A DNA stretch of 32,729 bases from Bacteroidales bacterium (GTDB taxonomy: Bacteria; Bacteroidota; Bacteroidia; Bacteroidales; WCHB1-69). Below, piece after piece: positions 7,617 to 15,092 of this stretch. Position numbers and translations under genes: made by a program. The DNA lies in contig JAKSMC010000039.1 in NCBI GenBank assembly GCA_024400835.1, forward strand, positions 1 through 32,729. The letters run 5' to 3'. The notes below the pieces were generated by a model. That model was not told where the DNA came from. It was given only the letters and a program-made list of their open reading frames with translations, and did not search any database. Each line of letters opens with the position of its first letter. Positions within the stretch are counted from its first letter, which is position 1.

Positions 7617-9983
7617 CTAATGGACGAACAGGAACTTGGTCACGATTTTCTCTTTGCCGTTCTCGTCAGAGGACATGACGTAGTAAACGCCGGTGGCGGG
7701 GCGGTTGCCGAAGTGGTCAACGCAGTACCAGATGAGTTCGCCACCGTTGCTGATACCTTGCCATACCAATTTTCCCGAAGCATCTGTGATTTTGCAGAGG
7801 GAGTTGGCCTTCAGTCCGTTGATGGCCACAGGTCCGGTGTAGTCATGACGCACGGGGTTGGGATATACGGGGAGGTCTTCGTATTTTTCGAAGCTGCCGG
7901 TGGCAGTGCCACGGTAACTGATAAGTCCCTTGGCAGTGCCGAAGAATACTTCACCGCTGATTTGGTCAATGCAGATGCTGGTTATCTGGTTGGAGAACAT
8001 GGGGTCGTCTTCTTCCGTGAAATGAAGCAGCTCCTCTTGGCCGTCTTCACTCATCAGGAAGACCCCGGCCTTGCTCGTGCCTATCCACTTGCGGTTGGCT
8101 CCGTCCACGGCAATGGCTGTGATTTCTTCGTATTCGAAAAGTACGGAAACGTAGCCGTCCTGCTCCATCAGGATGTTGCGAGGATAGACATTGCCTTCGA
8201 ATATTTTGGACGGGAAATAGATGACTTTTATGCCTTTGTCGGTGCCAATCCAGATTTCGCCATCCCGGTCTTCGGCCATGCAGTAAACGGTTGTGGATTT
8301 CACTTCGGCAGAGGCGTTCATGTCCACACGGGCGAACTTGTCGTCACTCATGTCATCGTAGGTGCCATTGTCGGAAAAGGCTATCAGATTGTAGAGGTTG
8401 AATTCGCTGCTACGGGGGAAATTCACCCATTTGTAGCCGCGTGAGTCTATCAGCAGGTGGTTGGCAACAACGTTTTTGCAGGAACTTGTCAGCACACCTC
8501 TGGTGATGTTGTATTGATGCCACGTGCCATTGGGCTCCATCATTTTCAACATAGTGTCGCACATGCTGTTGGTCATCCAGAGGTTGCCTTTCTTGTCGAA
8601 TGCCAAGCCGTAGATGAAGGTCTGCCCTTGGTCTGTGGAGTCCAAAGGGCTGTTGGCAGCGTTGAAGTGCTTTGTGACGTGCTTGTCAGTGCACTTGAAC
8701 AAACCGTTTCCCCAGGAGGCAACGTACCACTCGGATTCGTTGTTCGGGTTGATGATGACGTTACTCAAGTCGTAAGTCTTATGCTGTGGATCGTATTCGG
8801 AAAACTCGTAGGCGTTGAAATCCCACTTTTGGTTGGCGAACCAGCTGATGGATGGGTGGTTATATGCTGGTGCGAAGGCGCTGCCCAGAGGGGCGCCCGG
8901 CACGATGACCGTGACACCTTGGTGACTGCAGATGCTTTGCGTGGAGAGGCTGAACGGTCCGTTTTCAGTGTATCGGATAAGGTCGTAATATTCACGAACG
9001 GCACGCAACAGACCGCTTTGAAGGTCTGCCACCCATATCTGCCCGTCTTTGGCGACGGCTTCCTGGGCGGAGGGGAAACTGATTCCTTCGACGTATAGGC
9101 CGGCATGATACGTGCGGTTGAGCTCTTGGTCGAAAATGTCAACGTAGTCCATATTGCAAATCACCAACTCGTCGGCGGTACTGCGCAGGTCTCGGATGTC
9201 GAAATAGGCGAGCGTTGTGGGAATCCATTCGCCTTGCTCTAAAGTGTATAGCGTGTCTTGCGCAGGATGCTCTTCGTCATTCGGGTCCCCGTTTTTGTTG
9301 GCGAAAATTCTATTTCCGAAAGAGATTATATGGTTGTAATCCACATCTTGCGTGCTGCTGTAAAGATGCCACTCGGTAAAGTTCGCCGGGTTGTTGTTCG
9401 ACTTGGATATACTGAAAATGCCTTCGGAAGTGCTTACATAATAGTTGTTGGCATCGACGGCTATGTCTTTGGCTGTGTATTGTGTGCCATTCTTTTTCGT
9501 GAACCAGGTGTCCTCTATGACTAGGTCTTCGAGGTCGATGGTGACCACGCCGAAAGGATAAACTAAGAAGGTTCGGTTGTCGTAGGTGCGGATGTGGGAA
9601 ACGACTTTTGAGCCCGTGTTCTGCTTGTCGCGGATGTCCCTCATGTTGTAGAGCTTATCGTCCTTGATGATGTCGAGGTTGCCGTTTTCATAGCAGACAA
9701 TGAGGACGTTGCGAGACTCCTCGTAGAAGATCTTCTTGATGGATATGTCCGAGAGCCCGTCCACCTTGCTCCAAGTGGAGAGGTCGGGGTGCTCTTTGTT
9801 GATAGTGCTCAGGTCCAGCAACATCAGTCCGTTGTCCGTGGCTGCGTAAACGTAGTCGTCGGCGACTGCGACGGAGAAAAATGAGCGCATGGGAATGTGT
9901 GCGCGGAATTTTCCGATGGCTGTCTGTGACCATCCCCAGGATAGGGTCAGCAGGCAAAATGCTATGAGGAGGGATTTTTTCAT
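7617..9983 (-). CDS. porZ: Type IX secretion system protein PorZ
   Basis: 788 residues, close to the usual PorZ length. A signal peptide ends near residue 20 (MKKSLLIAFCLLTLSWGWSQ). Many WxxH- and YAAT-type blades, such as DDYVYAATDNGLMLLD, ENGNLDIIKDD and EIWIGTDKGIKVI, suggest two seven-bladed propellers. The end, from about residue 705 (YPNPVRHDYTGP) to KFLFVH, is a T9SS type A sorting domain. In Porphyromonas, PorZ is part of the outer-membrane attachment complex that joins cargo to anionic LPS. Its start overlaps the permease stop by four bases. A generic two-component-regulator-propeller protein is the alternative, but size, tail and the recO neighbour favour PorZ. Confidence 0.85.
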   Translation of the reverse strand: MKKSLLIAFCLLTLSWGWSQTAIGKFRAHIPMRSFFSVAVADDYVYAATDNGLMLLDLSTINKEHPDLSTWSKVDGLSDISIKKIFYEESRNVLIVCYENGNLDIIKDDKLYNMRDIRDKQNTGSKVVSHIRTYDNRTFLVYPFGVVTIDLEDLVIEDTWFTKKNGTQYTAKDIAVDANNYYVSTSEGIFSISKSNNNPANFTEWHLYSSTQDVDYNHIISFGNRIFANKNGDPNDEEHPAQDTLYTLEQGEWIPTTLAYFDIRDLRSTADELVICNMDYVDIFDQELNRTYHAGLYVEGISFPSAQEAVAKDGQIWVADLQSGLLRAVREYYDLIRYTENGPFSLSTQSICSHQGVTVIVPGAPLGSAFAPAYNHPSISWFANQKWDFNAYEFSEYDPQHKTYDLSNVIINPNNESEWYVASWGNGLFKCTDKHVTKHFNAANSPLDSTDQGQTFIYGLAFDKKGNLWMTNSMCDTMLKMMEPNGTWHQYNITRGVLTSSCKNVVANHLLIDSRGYKWVNFPRSSEFNLYNLIAFSDNGTYDDMSDDKFARVDMNASAEVKSTTVYCMAEDRDGEIWIGTDKGIKVIYFPSKIFEGNVYPRNILMEQDGYVSVLFEYEEITAIAVDGANRKWIGTSKAGVFLMSEDGQEELLHFTEEDDPMFSNQITSICIDQISGEVFFGTAKGLISYRGTATGSFEKYEDLPVYPNPVRHDYTGPVAINGLKANSLCKITDASGKLVWQGISNGGELIWYCVDHFGNRPATGVYYVMSSDENGKEKIVTKFLFVH

Positions 9984-11221
9984 AGGTTGTTGTTTTGGAG
10001 GGATTTTTTCAGTTTCTGTGCGGGCAGAAACGAGGTGAGCAGGCTGATGAGCAGGATGGTGACTAAGACGATGACGAAGTCGAGCACGTGCATTTGGACG
10101 GGATAGTATTGGATGAGGTAACTGCTGTCGGCCCCACCGAGTTTGACGATGTGGAAGGTCTGCTGGATGAAGCAGATGATGGCGCCTAACACCATGCCGC
10201 CGAGCCCGCCGAGTAGCGAAGTCGCCATGCCTTCGTAAAGGAAGACGCGCTGGACGAGACCTTGGGTGGCCCCCATGCTGCGCAGAATGGCAGTGTCACT
10301 TTGTTTCTCTAAGATGAGCATGCCCAGGGAACCGATGATGTTGAAGGCCGCAACCAAAAGGATGAATGCCAGAATGACGTAGATGACTAACTTTTCGGAC
10401 TGCATGGTCTTGAAAAGCGAGGCTTCCTGCTGGTACTTGTTTTGGATTTTATACTTGTCGCCAACAATGGCTTGTATTTTGCTTTGGACTTTTTGATAAT
10501 CGGACAGGTTTTTCAGCTGTACTTCGATGGAGGTGACCTGGCCTTCGTACATCATGAGTTCGCGAGCGAATTCGATGGGGCAGAATACGTATTCCTGGTC
10601 GTAGTTGGTGTTGGTGCTGAACACGCCGGTGGGGTATAGGTACTGCGTGTTGAATGCGTCCGTCGGGTTGGCGAGGTTCTTTTTCGTGCGTTTCGGATAG
10701 TATAGTTTCAGGCGGTCGTAGCTGTTGAGTTGGATGAGCAGCTTGCCTGCGGCCACAGTGCCGATGACGGCGCAGGGCTGGTCGCCGCGGTAGAAGTCGA
10801 AGGTGCCGTCGATGAGCATGTCTTCGTAGTGGTTGCGGTCCTTGTAGTGCGTGTCAACACCCTTGATGCGCAGCAGCTCCTGACGCTCTTGGTAGGTTGT
10901 GAGCACCATGTCGCTGACCACTTCGCTGACGGCGGCCACTTCGGGCAGTTGCTCTATCTTTGCTTTCGGGAACGAGTCGACCTCGAAGGACTTGCCCTCC
11001 ACTAAAGTGATTTCAAAGTCGGGATTGAAGGCGTTGAACCAGCCGCCAATCATATCCTGCATGCCGTTGAAAACGGAAAGCACCACAATGAGCGCGGCAC
11101 TGCTGACCATGATGCCCAACATGGACACAATGGAGATGACATTGATGATATTGTGCTTCTTCTTGGAGAAGAGATATCTCAATGAAATGAACAGTGCTGT
11201 CTTGTGCTGTGCGGTTTTCAC
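9980..11221 (-). CDS. LolC/LolE-type ABC permease (FtsX family)
   Basis: 413 residues. One membrane helix lies at about residues 30-52 (IINVISIVSMLGIMVSSAALIV), then a large periplasmic domain, then three helices between about 275 and 400. This four-helix layout is that of LolC/E, which extract lipoproteins from the inner membrane for transfer to LolA. The AILRSMGATQGLVQRVFLYEG coupling region after helix 2 is typical of FtsX permeases. No ATPase gene adjoins it; the LolD partner must be elsewhere. It lies two bases after rbfA and overlaps porZ by four bases. LolC or LolE cannot be told apart here. Confidence 0.85.
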   Translation of the reverse strand: MKTAQHKTALFISLRYLFSKKKHNIINVISIVSMLGIMVSSAALIVVLSVFNGMQDMIGGWFNAFNPDFEITLVEGKSFEVDSFPKAKIEQLPEVAAVSEVVSDMVLTTYQERQELLRIKGVDTHYKDRNHYEDMLIDGTFDFYRGDQPCAVIGTVAAGKLLIQLNSYDRLKLYYPKRTKKNLANPTDAFNTQYLYPTGVFSTNTNYDQEYVFCPIEFARELMMYEGQVTSIEVQLKNLSDYQKVQSKIQAIVGDKYKIQNKYQQEASLFKTMQSEKLVIYVILAFILLVAAFNIIGSLGMLILEKQSDTAILRSMGATQGLVQRVFLYEGMATSLLGGLGGMVLGAIICFIQQTFHIVKLGGADSSYLIQYYPVQMHVLDFVIVLVTILLISLLTSFLPAQKLKKSLQNNNL

Positions 11222-11223
11222 GG

Positions 11224-11565
11224 CTATTGTTTCAGAAGTCTGTCTATGTTTTCCATATAGTCCAGCGTGTCGTCAATGAAGAACTCGAGTTGGGGCACGA
11301 CGCGGAGCTGGTTTTTGATTTTCTGGCCGAGGCGGAAACGAATGTCCTTGGTGTTGGCGCGGATGGCTCCGATGACGGCGTCTTTGTCGTTGTTTGGCGC
11401 CAGATAGATGCTCAGATATGCGCGGGCAATGGAAAGGTCGGAGGTGATGGTCGCATTCGTGACGGTGATCATACAACCATATACGTTTGTGCTGTCTTGC
11501 AGGAAGATATTGGCCAACTCCTTTTGGAGAAGTGATGCGATTTTCTGTTGTCTTGTAGAATTCAT
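11224..11565 (-). CDS. rbfA: Ribosome-binding factor RbfA
   Basis: 113 residues, a KH-type fold protein needed for late 30S maturation and 16S rRNA 5'-end processing. The family signature is visible: RQQKIASLLQKELANIF at the start, then TITSDLSIARAYLSIY and a C-terminal LGQKIKNQLRVVPQLEFFIDD. It is first in the run with the Lol-type permease, porZ and recO, behind a -7 element at 11586-11593. No anomalies were noticed. Confidence 0.93.
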   Translation of the reverse strand: MNSTRQQKIASLLQKELANIFLQDSTNVYGCMITVTNATITSDLSIARAYLSIYLAPNNDKDAVIGAIRANTKDIRFRLGQKIKNQLRVVPQLEFFIDDTLDYMENIDRLLKQ

Positions 11566-11585
11566 AGTCTGTTTTTTAAAGGCGG

Positions 11586-11593
11586 CAAAGATA
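11586..11593 (-). promoter_or_regulatory. -7 element of the rbfA operon promoter
   Basis: TATCTTTG on the minus strand matches TAnnTTTG and sits 21 bases before the rbfA start. No clear -33 element was found. Confidence 0.5.
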
Positions 11594-11646
11594 CAATTTA
11601 ATTCCGAATTCGTGGATGAACATCAATCCGTTTCTCATAACCAAAA

Positions 11647-11677
11647 CAAGGTGCCGGTTCCTATGCCGTGCACCTTG
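11647..11677 (-). terminator. Terminator after the 275-residue T9SS protein gene
   Basis: CAAGGTGC and GCACCTTG (11647-11654, 11670-11677) form an eight-pair stem with a 15-base loop. On the minus strand it is followed by TTTTGG. It lies 38 bases past the stop of the upstream T9SS gene and before the rbfA promoter, so it separates the two units. Confidence 0.6.
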
Positions 11678-11714
11678 CTCTAACTTTATGTTAAAATGAA
11701 ACTTAGATCGGATT

Positions 11715-12542
11715 TTATCGGGCGATAACGACTTTCTGATGGCAGACTCCGTTGTCGGTGTGGATGTTCAGGATGTAGTTGCCGGGGGCGAGCGTAGAGG
11801 CATTGATGGTTGCCTCTGTGCCAGTGACGTTTGAAGAACTGACACGTTGTCCCATTAGGTTGTAGATTTCCACAAGGCTCATCTCGGATTCCGCACTTAC
11901 GTGGATGGCGTCTTTGGCGGGATTCGGGTAGACCAAGGTCGTCTCCATGGATTCCTCGGAGATGCCTGTGGAGTGGTGGATGTCGATGTTGTCGATGTAG
12001 AATGGACCTATTTCTCCTTCATATATGAAAGCGAATTTCAAGCTGCTTTGTCCAGCGTACTCGCTGAGGTTGATAATGGCTCGAGTGCTTTCCATATCGC
12101 TAATATATGCGTGATGGCTCAGTTGCCAAAGAGGATACTCTTGGTATGTCACGCCCCCGTCTTCGCTGAAGAAAACATTGAAATCAACCAACCCCTGTGC
12201 GGCGTATGACTGATAGCTCATGTAGTCGAAATACATGATGATGTGTCCGGAATAGTTTGATAAATCAAATGTCGGAGTGAAAAGTTTTTCCACATGGGAA
12301 CTTTGTTTGCCTAAGCATCCAGCCCAGGTTTCTCCGTAATAGTCTATGGCAGTCCAGGTGGTGTCTGGATCGGTTGCTTCCAACTCCCAACCTGTCGGAG
12401 GAAAAACGCCGCTCTCGAAATCTTCGAACCATGGAAGTTGGTCGATGACGGTTTTGCTTGCGTTTGAATTGTTGGAAACTTGAGCGCTGGCGAATGACAA
12501 AAATGCAGCCAACAGAATGCATAATGCGTAAATTTTCTTCAT
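11715..12542 (-). CDS. T9SS-exported adhesin-like protein
   Basis: 275 residues. A signal peptide is cut near residue 20 (LLAAFLSFASA). Residues about 36-190 form a cleaved-adhesin / MAM-like beta-sandwich domain, opening with LPWFEDFESGVFPPTGW and ending with FYIDNIDIHH. The last 75 residues (VYPNPAKDAIHV ... GNYILNIHTDNG ... KVVIAR) are a T9SS type A sorting domain, which sends the protein through the outer membrane to the surface. The same two domains form the second half of the 548-residue protein at 29467-31113. The ligand is unknown. It is transcribed alone, with a terminator at 11647-11677. Confidence 0.85.
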   Translation of the reverse strand: MKKIYALCILLAAFLSFASAQVSNNSNASKTVIDQLPWFEDFESGVFPPTGWELEATDPDTTWTAIDYYGETWAGCLGKQSSHVEKLFTPTFDLSNYSGHIIMYFDYMSYQSYAAQGLVDFNVFFSEDGGVTYQEYPLWQLSHHAYISDMESTRAIINLSEYAGQSSLKFAFIYEGEIGPFYIDNIDIHHSTGISEESMETTLVYPNPAKDAIHVSAESEMSLVEIYNLMGQRVSSSNVTGTEATINASTLAPGNYILNIHTDNGVCHQKVVIAR

Positions 12543-12674
12543 CTTTATAATATTTTGGGTTGATAATACATGTGAAAACCTGCCGGATGAAACTGCAGGG
12601 CTGCCTTGTCAAAAGCAGTGGGCGAAAATAGCATTTTTATTAAAATGCAGATTTACTTTCTTTATAAAAAATTG

Positions 12675-12682
12675 TATGTTTG
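12675..12682 (+). promoter_or_regulatory. -7 element for the glycosyltransferase gene
   Basis: TATGTTTG matches TAnnTTTG, with a weak TTTA at the -33 distance. Transcription would begin near 12690, which excludes an in-frame ATG at 12680 and supports the start at 12707. Confidence 0.55.
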
Positions 12683-12706
12683 CGCTCTTTTGAAAAAACA
12701 GGAACA

Positions 12707-13462
12707 ATGCTTAAAAACAATAAGATATGTGTGGTGCTTCCCGCCTATAATGCGGCGCAGACGCTCGAAAAGACCTATAATGAAATACCATTCGACATCG
12801 TGGACGAGGTGATCTTGGTGGATGACAACTCCGCGGACGACACGGTTGAGGTGGGGCGCGCGTTGGGCATCCGGCATATCATCAAGCATGAGGCCAACAA
12901 AGGGTATGGTGCCAACCAGAAAACCTGCTACAACAAAGCATTGGAACTGGGCGCCGACGTGGTCATCATGTTACACCCTGACTATCAGTACACTCCGCAG
13001 CTCATCGAGTCGATGGCGTATGTGATTGTCAACGGCGTGTATCCCGTGGTCTTGGGTTCGCGCATTTTGGGCATGGGCGCGCGCAAGGGCGGCATGCCGC
13101 TGTACAAGTACGTCTTCAACCGCTGCCTCACGCTCTTCCAGAACATCTTGATGAACCAGAAACTGTCGGAATACCACACGGGCTACCGCGCCTTCTCCGC
13201 TGAGGTGCTGCGCAAAATCAACTACCAAGCCAATTCCGACGACTTCGTTTTCGACAACCAGATGCTTGCGCAGATTTTCTACGCCGGCTACGAAATCGCG
13301 GAAATCACCTGCCCGACGAAATATTTTCCCGAAGCCTCTTCCATCAACTTCCGCCGCAGTTCCAAGTACGGCTGGGGCGTGCTTTGGACCTCCATCCAAT
13401 ACCGCTTGCAGAAGTGGCACTTGGGGAAATTCGGTATTTTCGAATTGAAGGGGGATAATTAA
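12707..13462 (+). CDS. Family 2 glycosyltransferase
   Basis: 251 residues, starting MLKNNKICVVLPAYN. This is a GT-A enzyme of the dolichyl-phosphate mannose / undecaprenyl-phosphate sugar synthase type. The nucleotide-sugar motifs are VVLPAYNA (residues 9-16), Asp39-Asp40 in ILVDDNSADDT, and His90-Pro-Asp92 in the place of the DxD metal site (LHPDYQYTP). The GYGANQK block precedes it. No C-terminal membrane helices are present. It probably transfers a sugar to a lipid carrier or glycan. The later of two in-frame starts is chosen because the promoter lies between them. It converges on the membrane-protein gene at 13537. Confidence 0.85.
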   Translation: MLKNNKICVVLPAYNAAQTLEKTYNEIPFDIVDEVILVDDNSADDTVEVGRALGIRHIIKHEANKGYGANQKTCYNKALELGADVVIMLHPDYQYTPQLIESMAYVIVNGVYPVVLGSRILGMGARKGGMPLYKYVFNRCLTLFQNILMNQKLSEYHTGYRAFSAEVLRKINYQANSDDFVFDNQMLAQIFYAGYEIAEITCPTKYFPEASSINFRRSSKYGWGVLWTSIQYRLQKWHLGKFGIFELKGDN

Positions 13463-13468
13463 TATAAT

Positions 13469-13540
13469 GTAGAGACCCGGCGAAATAGGGACGATAGAGA
13501 CGTGGCGCGCCGCGTCTCTACAGGCACGCTACGTCTCTAC
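13469..13540. repeat. GTAGAGAC palindromic repeat between convergent genes
   Basis: An inner near-perfect palindrome (13495-13520) is centred on GGCGCGCC (13504-13511). It is bounded by outer arms GTAGAGAC (13469-13476) and GTCTCTAC (13533-13540). It lies between the convergent glycosyltransferase and membrane-protein genes and may act as a two-way terminator. The right arm contains the TAG stop of the membrane-protein gene. A related copy is at 24120-24147. Confidence 0.75.
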
Positions 13541-14460
13541 CTTTGAGGGGTGACAACCAAAATCACGACGATCAATAGAAACACGGCGGATAATGGCAAC
13601 ATCAATTGGTAGAATGGCATACGTAATATCATAAACAGGATACTGAATGATAGGAGAATAAGAAAGATGGCACTACATACCACGATGGATTTCCGAATGC
13701 CGCGCTTTTCCACATCTATTGCCATCGCAATAATAAATGCCGCTCCCAAAAACATTCCAATAAATAAAATCCAATTCGCAAAAATAGACTTCAACATCAG
13801 TTTGAAAAGCAATCCTAATACGGCTGTCAGGATGGTGATGACTCCGAGAACAATCACCGTGCGGTTGATTTTCAATGGTTGCTTTTCTATCTGATCGACT
13901 ACACGACTGATTTTGCGCCATCGATAAATCTCATAACCCACTATCGCTAATATTAGGGGCAGTCCTATCAAAACTAAACGTGTCAGAAATAAGTGAAAAT
14001 CAGTTTTTGTGCGGAAATTACTTATCAATAATATAAACCAAAGCAGGAGAATGATGCCAACCGCGAGGTAAAAAAGAGTATAGCCCAATTTCATTTTCCG
14101 CATTTCTTTGGCAAAGGTGAGCAAATCCGCATTGTCATTGGGCAGATGGACGATGCTGCTGTGAAGTTTGAACTCTACCAATAATGAAGCTAATAGGGTC
14201 AAACACAAACTGATGCTAATCCATATTGATAAATGTTTGACAAATTGAAGGCTATACACGCAGATTACCATCGCCAGCAAATAAGCGATGACGAGCATCA
14301 CTCTGTTTTTTTTGAAATATGAGATTTGCTTGTTGGCGGCCTCTTCCAACGAACCCTCCTGTATGACTTTGCGCTTGGAAAATCGGTTTTGCAAATGATT
14401 ATATTGTTTTTTCAGTTCTTCCAACTGTGCGGAAGCCTCTTGTGATTCTATGTTTTCCAT
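13537..14460 (-). CDS. Eight-helix membrane protein, possible partner of the ECF sigma factor
   Basis: 307 residues with no family I recognise. Residues 1-50 are charged and likely cytoplasmic, with a short coiled-coil-like stretch (AQLEELKKQYNHLQNRF). Eight hydrophobic segments follow at about 54-73, 77-96, 125-147, 158-179, 202-223, 229-247, 258-279 and 285-303. The start lies three bases after the sigma factor stop, so the two are co-transcribed. ECF sigma genes are often followed by a membrane anti-sigma gene; that role is inferred from position only. The stop codon falls inside a palindromic repeat, so the last residues may come from the repeat. Confidence 0.8.
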   Translation of the reverse strand: MENIESQEASAQLEELKKQYNHLQNRFSKRKVIQEGSLEEAANKQISYFKKNRVMLVIAYLLAMVICVYSLQFVKHLSIWISISLCLTLLASLLVEFKLHSSIVHLPNDNADLLTFAKEMRKMKLGYTLFYLAVGIILLLWFILLISNFRTKTDFHLFLTRLVLIGLPLILAIVGYEIYRWRKISRVVDQIEKQPLKINRTVIVLGVITILTAVLGLLFKLMLKSIFANWILFIGMFLGAAFIIAMAIDVEKRGIRKSIVVCSAIFLILLSFSILFMILRMPFYQLMLPLSAVFLLIVVILVVTPQR

Positions 14461-14463
14461 AAT

Positions 14464-14955
14464 TTATTGATTTTGTGTGTTACTCATTTTGATTAGCTTC
14501 TTTTTGATGCGCATCAGTCTGACACCGACATTTTGTGGAGAAATTCCCACTATGGCGGCTATTTCATCGTAAGACAGGTCTTCCAACCACAACATCACTA
14601 AAGCGCGCTCAAACAATTCAAGTGAGCGGATTCGCCGGTGCAGCTCCGTGATCTGCCCGTCTGAAGCAGACACTTCATCATACGGGTTGATTTCCAATGT
14701 GATGGGTAGAGTAATTGGACGACGCGTTTTGCGCTTTTCTTCATTCAGCGCCGTGTTCATTGCAACACGATAGACCCAGGTGTTCCAATCGCTTCTCTTC
14801 TCAAAACTGTCGAAACCGTTCCACAGCCGTATGAGAATTTCTTGAAACAAATCCTGCACTTCATCCTTGTCCTTGGTGAACAAAAAGCACACGGTGTAAA
14901 TAGTGCTTTTGCTTTTTTCCAATAGATCCACAAATAATTGTTCCTTGATGTTCAT
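14464..14955 (-). CDS. ECF-type RNA polymerase sigma factor
   Basis: 163 residues, a usual ECF length. Region 2 spans about residues 15-80, with DEVQDLFQEILIRLWNGFDSF and the -10-reading segment WNTWVYRVAMNTALNEEKRK. Region 4 spans about 105-155, with the helix-turn-helix LSYDEIAAIVGISPQNVGVRL. Regions 1.1 and 3 are absent. It would direct RNA polymerase to a small stress or envelope regulon. It is paired with the downstream eight-helix protein, a possible inhibitor. No self-regulating promoter could be assigned. Confidence 0.88.
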   Translation of the reverse strand: MNIKEQLFVDLLEKSKSTIYTVCFLFTKDKDEVQDLFQEILIRLWNGFDSFEKRSDWNTWVYRVAMNTALNEEKRKTRRPITLPITLEINPYDEVSASDGQITELHRRIRSLELFERALVMLWLEDLSYDEIAAIVGISPQNVGVRLMRIKKKLIKMSNTQNQ

Positions 14956-15054
14956 CTTTCAAGTGAATTTTTAAAAATCAATCGTTAGACAACGAGAAGT
15001 GCATTTTATAACACGAAAATCTTAGAAATTTTCTCTTATGGTAATAAAACGGAA

Positions 15055-15077
15055 GAGACGGTGCAGTGCACCGTCTC
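15055..15077 (-). terminator. Terminator of the M16 protease gene
   Basis: GAGACGGTGC and GCACCGTCTC form a perfect ten-pair stem with a three-base loop, 15 bases past the protease stop. On the minus strand it is followed by TTCCGTTTTATT. Confidence 0.7.
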
Positions 15078-15092
15078 CAAATGTACGAAAAT

